23,341 bases of DNA from a virus. Below the pieces are notes generated by a model. The model did no database searches. It saw nothing but the letters and a program-made list of their open reading frames with translations, and was not told the DNA's origin. This document shows, piece by piece, positions 20,295-23,341 of the stretch. Location: IMG/VR virus record IMGVR_UViG_3300027749_000484, positions 1 to 23,341 of that record, one strand, 5' to 3'. The position numbers and the translations under genes were made by a program. Position 1 is the first letter of the stretch; each line of letters begins with the position of its first letter.

Positions 20295-21203
20295 CTATTC
20301 CGCCTCCGGCACGAACTCGGCGTCCTCGCCGAGATCGAGTGCCGGCAGGTAGTCGAGGGCCGACCGCGTCTGCGTGATCGACGGGGCGAGGTAGTGCTGG
20401 CGGGTCATCTCCGTGCTGTGGTGCCCCAGGTGAGCCGTGGCGTCCCCGCCGCCAGCGTGAACGTAGCTCGCCGATGACTTGCGGACCGCATGGAACGGCA
20501 GGTAGCTCACGCCAGCCGTCCGGCAGAGGACGCGCAGCGATGGGTAGATGCTCGTCGGCTGTTTGCGATCCCACGGCCAGACGAGATCGTCGGGGCCGCC
20601 GCGATGCTCCTCGAGCTGCCGGCAGAGATCGGCCGGCAGAGCGTGGGAAATGTCGGCACGCCGACCCTTGCGGGTGTCAGCCGTAAACAGCACCCGACCG
20701 GCGACGAGATCGACGTTGCTCCACCGGAGCTGCATTAACTCGCCGATCCGAGCACCGCAGCACCATTGGGCATAGAGGATCGATGACCACCACCAGGCCG
20801 ACGGCAAGCTACCGGTCCGGCCGCGACGCTTGCGGGCCTGGACGATGAGCCGGCCGATGTCGGTGGCCGTGTACGCTCGCGGCACGCGGGCGATCTTTGG
20901 TCGGCGCTTCAGCCGCGGCGGTTGACCCTCGTGGAAGCCCTCTTCACGCATCCACCGCCAGAGGGCCAAAAGCTGCGAGCGATCCTTGCTTACGGTGTCG
21001 GGAGAGATCGGCTTGCCGGCTCGAGTGTTACTGGCCCGCCATCGAAGGAACTCGGCGACCCTCATGCTCGTGAGATCGCCGGCCAGCGGCTCGTGGCCGA
21101 CGAACTCGGCGAACTTGGCGACGCTGTGGAGATAGAGCACCTCGGAGCGTGGGGAAAGATCCTGAATCACGACGTATTGGCTCAGTGCTGCTGTCAGTTT
21201 CAC
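20295..21203 (-). CDS. int: Tyrosine recombinase (phage integrase)
   Basis: 302 residues from GTG 21203 (minus strand; GGAG upstream). The N-terminal SAM-like core-binding domain spans about 1-90 (YLHSVAKFAEFVG, TVSKDRSQLLALWRWMREEGF). The catalytic domain carries the full tetrad: R152 in CGARIGELMQLRW, K179 in TRKGRR, H238-x-x-R241 in FHAVRKSSASY, H261 in LGHHS and the nucleophile Y271 in RQHYL. Length matches XerC/D-type and phage integrases, and no residue is missing. It faces the tRNA-like attachment core at 21332-21352, about 130 bases upstream of its start, the expected arrangement for a tRNA-targeting integrase. Two HTH proteins flank it as candidate directionality factors. Confidence 0.95.
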   Translation of the reverse strand: MKLTAALSQYVVIQDLSPRSEVLYLHSVAKFAEFVGHEPLAGDLTSMRVAEFLRWRASNTRAGKPISPDTVSKDRSQLLALWRWMREEGFHEGQPPRLKRRPKIARVPRAYTATDIGRLIVQARKRRGRTGSLPSAWWWSSILYAQWCCGARIGELMQLRWSNVDLVAGRVLFTADTRKGRRADISHALPADLCRQLEEHRGGPDDLVWPWDRKQPTSIYPSLRVLCRTAGVSYLPFHAVRKSSASYVHAGGGDATAHLGHHSTEMTRQHYLAPSITQTRSALDYLPALDLGEDAEFVPEAE

Positions 21204-21281
21204 GACAAGGCTCCGCTAAACGGCCTCGCCTCCATGCGCGTCGTTCGATACGCTCTCGCGTGTCGCCGTGTCCTATGCCCG

Positions 21282-21297
21282 CCGGAGGTTCCTTCGG
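21282..21297. repeat. Imperfect inverted repeat between int and att core
   Basis: CCGGAGG, TT, CCTTCGG is a near-perfect palindrome (one mismatched pair) 35 bases left of the tRNA-like core. It may be an arm-type integrase or Xis site. It is short and could be chance in this base composition. Confidence 0.3.
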
Positions 21298-21331
21298 AGT
21301 GTACTGGACGTAAGGTCAGTCATAGACGGAT

Positions 21332-21352
21332 GTTCGAATCCCGCCCTCTCCG
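21332..21352 (+). other. Attachment-site core: 3' end of a tRNA-Ser gene
   Basis: G-TTCGAATC-CCGC-CCTCTCC-G reads exactly as tRNA positions 53-73: T-loop 54-60, T-stem 61-65, acceptor 3' strand 66-72 (CCTCTCC, the complement of GGAGAGG) and discriminator G73. GGAGAGG with G73 is typical of tRNA-Ser. The sequence to the left does not form the 5' T-stem strand, anticodon or acceptor 5' strand, so this is only a 3' fragment, as expected of a tRNA-targeted att core next to an integrase gene. Whether it is attP or a prophage end depends on the origin of the right-hand genes. Confidence 0.75.
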
Positions 21353-21381
21353 TTGAAACATCGGTTGGCAGGTAACAGTAC

Positions 21382-21401
21382 GCATCCGAAAAATCGGATG
21401 C
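21382..21401. promoter_or_regulatory. Perfect inverted repeat ahead of HTH gene
   Basis: GCATCCGA (21382-21389), AAAA, TCGGATGC (21394-21401): an 8-bp perfect inverted repeat 15 bases before the GTG of the HTH gene and abutting its GGAGG. As DNA it could be an autoregulatory operator; as RNA, a hairpin limiting ribosome access. Confidence 0.5.
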
Positions 21402-21416
21402 CGGCGGAGGTGCGGT

Positions 21417-21680
21417 GTGGCAAAGTTGTCTGCATCGGTCAGCGATCTTGTTCCTGTGTCTGAGGCGGCCGAAATTGCCGGTGTGCATCCCCGCACGATC
21501 CTGAAGCGGATTGAAGAAGGCAAGCTCGTTGCCGAGCGAATGGGAGCCAGGACGTTCATGGTTTTGAGGTCATCGGCAGAGGAATACGCCTCGACCGTCA
21601 GCAACCGATCAAAACGAAAGCGTGCCGACAAGGCGTCGGCCGCGATCCAACAGCAGCAAAGACCCACAAAACGCAAGTGA
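21417..21680 (+). CDS. Excisionase-like HTH_17 DNA-binding protein
   Basis: 87 residues from GTG 21417, with GGAGG six bases upstream. LVPVSEAAEIAGVHPRTILKRIEEGKLVAERMGARTFMVLRSSAEEY is a textbook helix-turn-helix of the excisionase/HTH_17 family (V-S-E-A-A-E-I-A-G-V-H-P-R-T-I-L-K-R-I, then a wing K-L-V-A-E-R-M-G-A-R-T-F-M-V and the closing Y). The C-terminus is a basic tail (NRSKRKRADKASAAIQQQQRPTKRK) that could bind DNA nonspecifically. It stands immediately beside the attachment core and reads away from the integrase, so it may be the recombination directionality factor or an early repressor. A hairpin with a T-run follows its stop. Confidence 0.85.
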   Translation: MAKLSASVSDLVPVSEAAEIAGVHPRTILKRIEEGKLVAERMGARTFMVLRSSAEEYASTVSNRSKRKRADKASAAIQQQQRPTKRK

Positions 21681-21681
21681 T

Positions 21682-21707
21682 TCGGCGTTTTTCTCGACGC
21701 CGATTTT
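21682..21707 (+). terminator. Candidate rho-independent terminator
   Basis: TCGGCG (21682-21687) pairs with CGCCGA (21698-21703), followed by TTTT (21704-21707), right after the HTH gene stop. Six GC-rich base pairs, a 10-base loop and a short T-run make a weak but plausible terminator. Confidence 0.45.
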
Positions 21708-21713
21708 GTGCTG

Positions 21714-21744
21714 TTGACAAGGGCGGATAGCGGCCCTTATCCTC
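21714..21744 (+). promoter_or_regulatory. Candidate early promoter with -35 TTGACA
   Basis: TTGACA (21714-21719) is a perfect -35; TATCCT (21739-21744) is a partial -10 at 19-base spacing (TTATCC one base closer). Long spacing and a weak -10 argue for an activator- or repressor-controlled promoter. Operator 1 fills the spacer. It would transcribe the unknown gene at 21937 and csrA. Confidence 0.45.
21719..21738. promoter_or_regulatory. Operator candidate 1 (AAGGGC-N8-GCCCTT)
   Basis: A 20-base site with 6-bp inverted arms, AAGGGC and GCCCTT, eight bases apart. It fills the spacer between the -35 and -10 of the early promoter. Site 2, 75 bases downstream, agrees with it at 17 of 20 positions, so both are likely bound by one dimeric protein. 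Confidence 0.6.
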
Positions 21745-21793
21745 CCGCCACGCCTGAGGATTGAAACGTCCAAGGGCGTTTTGGCCTAGATCC

Positions 21794-21813
21794 AAGGGCG
21801 GGTATCAGCCCTT
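21794..21813. promoter_or_regulatory. Operator candidate 2 (AAGGGC-N8-GCCCTT)
   Basis: Same 20-base arrangement as operator 1, 75 bases (about seven helical turns) further on, with identical arms and spacer length and three spacer differences. A single half-site AAGGGCG lies between them at 21772-21778, and two more fall in the start of the following gene (21946-21952, 21956-21962). Confidence 0.6.
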
Positions 21814-21879
21814 TGTGGACACTCTGGCAAGGACGCCTCGTTTCCCTCGGTGTTTCCGGGGGATGACCCGCTCGGAATC

Positions 21880-21899
21880 GTGGGTAGGATCGATCCCAC
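21880..21899. promoter_or_regulatory. Inverted repeat upstream of unknown early gene
   Basis: GTGGG (21880-21884) and CCCAC (21895-21899) flank an internal perfect palindrome GGATCGATCC (21887-21896). It lies 38 bases before the ATG at 21937. It may be a further regulatory site; the internal GATC-type palindrome could also be chance. Confidence 0.3.
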
Positions 21900-21936
21900 T
21901 AAGTGAACGGGCGTCCAGTTATCGGAGGCGGGGGGA

Positions 21937-22386
21937 ATGGAAACCAAGGGCGGCGAAGGGCGGGCGAACCAAGGACTGATTGACATCTGCTTCGGGGTCG
22001 GTCTGTCAGTGAAGACGACGGCATGGGTGATCGGCGAGTCAACGGGGCTCGTCTGGCACGAGTGGTCGGTGAGGACCGGGCTTCCAACGCCTGGCGATCC
22101 GCCGCCGAGTGCGATCCGACGGCGAGCTAGAGAAGTCCAACGGGGATGGACCGACGACCTTCGACAGCTTGCGGAATACGGATGCACTCAGCGGCCGAGC
22201 AGCAAGACCGTCGGCTATCGGCAGGTCGAGCGACGGGCGCAACAGAAGAAGTACGACGGAAATCGAAAGGCGAAGGAATGCCACTCAGGCTCGATCGACG
22301 AGAAGGCCAATCCATCACCGTGCCCGGTGATACCGAGGCAGATGACATTGTCATTCGCGTGCACAGTATCCGAGGCGATCGCGTGA
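21937..22386 (+). CDS. Unknown early-type phage protein
   Basis: 149 residues from ATG 21937, with GGAGGCGGGGGGA directly upstream. METKGGEGRANQGLIDICFGVGLSVKTTAWVIGESTGLVWHEWSVRTG is followed by a basic helical stretch (AIRRRAREVQRGWTDDLRQLAEYG) and YRQVERRAQQKKYDGNRKAKE. The pattern G-L-I-D-I-C-F-G-V-G-L-S-V-K-T-T-A-W-V-I-G looks like an HTH-like segment recognising a single partner, and 'IRRRAREVQRGWT' recurs (from memory) in short planctomycete phage proteins of unknown role. The final 36 codons overlap the csrA gene by 109 bases in another frame, so the end may be less constrained or the real stop codon may serve to couple csrA expression. The twin operators precede it. Confidence 0.6.
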   Translation: METKGGEGRANQGLIDICFGVGLSVKTTAWVIGESTGLVWHEWSVRTGLPTPGDPPPSAIRRRAREVQRGWTDDLRQLAEYGCTQRPSSKTVGYRQVERRAQQKKYDGNRKAKECHSGSIDEKANPSPCPVIPRQMTLSFACTVSEAIA

Positions 22387-22493
22387 GACTTGAAGTCTCT
22401 GCTCACGTTGAGCAGGACGTTTTCAGGACCGAGTTGTTCAACAAGATCAAGAACCAGGAGACGAATCATGGCGGCGAATGTCATGGCAGGTGA
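22278..22493 (+). CDS. csrA: Phage-borne CsrA/RsmA-family RNA-binding regulator
   Basis: 71 residues from ATG 22278 (AAGGAA-type site just upstream; the in-frame upstream extension is a shadow). MPLRLDRREGQSITV, then DDIVIRVHSIRGDRVRLEV and VFRTELFNKIK match CsrA along its length: R-x-x-G-Q-S-I, strand I-V-I-R-V, I-R-G-D-x-V-R-L, and the helix-leading V-x-R-x-E. The RNA-contact residues align with E. coli CsrA L4, R6 and R44 (here L5, R7, R50). The family binds ANGGA sites in mRNA leaders and blocks or stabilises translation. A phage copy may retune host metabolism or control phage mRNAs. It overlaps the upstream gene by 109 bases and the next by 26, so it lies in a tight early operon. Confidence 0.85.
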   Translation: MPLRLDRREGQSITVPGDTEADDIVIRVHSIRGDRVRLEVSAHVEQDVFRTELFNKIKNQETNHGGECHGR

Positions 22494-22695
22494 TGCGGAA
22501 GCGGCTGGCGCGATCGCCGGCATGATCGACCTCTATGGCCGGCGGTTGCCGGAGCGTGGCGAGGCGATCCGCGGCACGACTGCCGGCAAGCGGTGGTCTG
22601 GCACGTGCCAGCACTCGGACCAGTTTCGGCTGATCGTCGAGATCGACGACGAGGTGTTCATCACTGTCTCTCCGGCGGATATCGAGATCGACTGA
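22468..22695 (+). CDS. Small unknown acidic protein
   Basis: 75 residues from ATG 22468 (CAGGAG upstream), overlapping csrA by 26 bases. MAANVMAGDAEAAGAIAGMIDLYGRRLPERGEAIRG, then WSGTCQHSDQFRLIVEIDDEVFITVSPADIEID: an N-terminal helix and a C-terminal acidic beta hairpin. No family is recognised. The last segment (FRLIVEIDDEVFITVSPADIEID) looks like a small ligand- or protein-binding sheet. Its coupling to csrA makes it a candidate partner or modulator, which is only contextual. Confidence 0.6.
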   Translation: MAANVMAGDAEAAGAIAGMIDLYGRRLPERGEAIRGTTAGKRWSGTCQHSDQFRLIVEIDDEVFITVSPADIEID

Positions 22696-22798
22696 CAGGA
22701 CGGGCCGCGGCTGGAGGCTGTGGCAGGGAGCACGCGGAGCGTGTCGTCATGGACGGTAGCCGTCGGCGGTGGAACCACCGGCGGATCACGGAGGACGC

Positions 22799-23305
22799 AT
22801 GGCAGGCGAAGGCGTGATCCACGTTCAGCGGACGTTCCGGTTTATGCCGGCGCGGAAGCCGGCGGCTGGATCACGCAGGCCAGCGGTGCGGCTGTGCAAG
22901 CCGAAGAAGCAGCGGAATCCGGAGACGCGGGGGGCGAAGCGAGTACGGATCAGGAAGGAAGTGCGGCCGCGGATGGCGGCGTGGCTTCGGCGTATCAGAA
23001 AGAACGTGCTGGCTCGGCTGACACACACCGGAAACATGTACGCCGACCCGCGGCGAGCGGGCGGCAGATCGCTGGCGGGGGATTGTTACGTCGAGGCGGC
23101 GTTGGCCGGCGACCCGCGGATCTTGCTCGACACGATCGTTGAGTCGATCTGCGAGCTGCAAGGAGTAGGGCGGGAGGTGGAATCCACGGTTCAGCCGAAG
23201 GCGACGACGGCTCTGCCGGGGACGCCGGAGAAGGTGGAAGAGATGCGACGACGCCAGGAGCGTTTCCAGGCGTTGCACTGTGATTGGGACGCGAAGAGGA
23301 GTTAA
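22799..23305 (+). CDS. Basic unknown protein with PGTPEKV tail motif
   Basis: 168 residues from ATG 22799, with CGGAGG upstream. A strongly basic N-terminal half (RTFRFMPARKPAAGSRRP, KPKKQRNPETRGAKRVRIRKEVRPR) suggests DNA or RNA binding. The middle (LLDTIVESICELQGVGREVES) is helical, and the end TALPGTPEKVEEMRRRQERFQALHCDWD contains a P-G-T-P-E-K-V helix motif that I recall from short planctomycete phage proteins of unknown function. It follows a 103-base gap that has no supported gene. An internal start at the second Met is possible. Confidence 0.65.
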   Translation: MAGEGVIHVQRTFRFMPARKPAAGSRRPAVRLCKPKKQRNPETRGAKRVRIRKEVRPRMAAWLRRIRKNVLARLTHTGNMYADPRRAGGRSLAGDCYVEAALAGDPRILLDTIVESICELQGVGREVESTVQPKATTALPGTPEKVEEMRRRQERFQALHCDWDAKRS

Positions 23306-23310
23306 CGGAG

Positions 23311-23341
23311 ATGGCTTTGAAGATCGAACGAGGGCGGCGGC
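23311..23341 (+). CDS. Start of next gene, cut off at window edge
   Basis: Only MALKIERGRR is visible, starting at ATG 23311 behind AACGGAG, five bases after the previous stop. It reads beyond the window. Nothing can be said about function. Confidence 0.5.
   Translation, partial: MALKIERGRR

Noticed and set aside
21294-21352. Possible complete tRNA with CGGAGTG as 5' acceptor strand
   Set aside because: Only about 59 bases, with mismatched acceptor, no T-stem partner and no anticodon arm; it is a 3' fragment only.
20922-21356. 144-residue plus-strand frame across the integrase start and att core
   Set aside because: Antisense to the conserved integrase N-terminus and running through the att core; no start signal.
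22749-22817. 22-residue open frame before the basic unknown gene
   Set aside because: Has only a weak GGAG and no recognisable sequence; could be a leader peptide but evidence is insufficient.
22720-23142. 140-residue plus-strand frame in the early region
   Set aside because: A frame-shifted shadow of the 168-residue gene at 22799, rich in G, A, S and R; the latter has the Shine-Dalgarno and the PGTPEKV motif.

Overview
The window is a GC-rich, almost gap-free stretch of a temperate, siphovirus-type phage (a prophage or an assembled phage genome). Nearly every gene up to about 19.3 kb is on the + strand. Neighbours typically overlap by 4-8 bases (ATGA, GTGA, TGATG junctions), as in one long co-translated late transcript. 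Several proteins resemble, from memory, families I associate with phages and prophages of Planctomycetes: the tape-measure C-terminus, the W..IW..(C/A)G..GLEP..TLREL chaperone T domain, and the PGTPEKV tail motif. A planctomycete host is therefore my best guess, but it is an inference without a database search. Terminase, portal and capsid genes are not in the window.

Layout. (1) 1-2448: collagen-like fibre (5' end cut), two small virion-type proteins, a LamG-domain protein and an HNH protein. (2) 2505-5927: a sugar cassette of four coupled genes inside the morphogenesis operon: a GH130-like beta-propeller protein, a glycosyltransferase-like protein, a GT2 enzyme and a GT2-TPR enzyme. (3) 5924-11416: tail module with tail terminator/completion-like protein, HK97-gp10-like protein, three tandem tail-tube-like paralogues, a G/GT tail-assembly chaperone pair with a candidate -1 frameshift site, the tape measure, and a distal tail protein. 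(4) 11413-16495: unassigned virion-type proteins, Cys-rich proteins, a small HExxH protein, a calcineurin-like phosphoesterase and a zinc-motif/DUF6378-like protein. (5) 16497-19286: small membrane proteins around a membrane-anchored papain-fold peptidase homologue, possibly the lysis or host-envelope module. (6) 19333-20245: a minus-strand operon (zinc-motif protein, unknown protein, excisionase-like HTH) with a good sigma70-like promoter whose spacer holds a perfect palindrome. (7) 20295-21203: tyrosine integrase on the minus strand, followed at 21332-21352 by an exact-looking 3' end of a tRNA-Ser gene, the likely attachment core. (8) 21417-23341: plus-strand early-type genes: a second excisionase-like HTH protein, a regulatory region with twin 20-bp operators, an unknown protein, a phage CsrA homologue, and two or three further unknown genes.

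How it may work together: the integrase with one or both small HTH proteins would control integration and excision at tRNA-Ser. The operators and the CsrA homologue are candidates for transcriptional and post-transcriptional control. The sugar cassette may decorate the virion (the collagen-like protein carries GPT triplets, known O-glycosylation sites in Bacillus BclA) or modify the host surface. The points most worth a second look are this cassette, the tandem slippery site, the triple tail-tube paralogues, the csrA gene, the tRNA-Ser att core and the twin operators.
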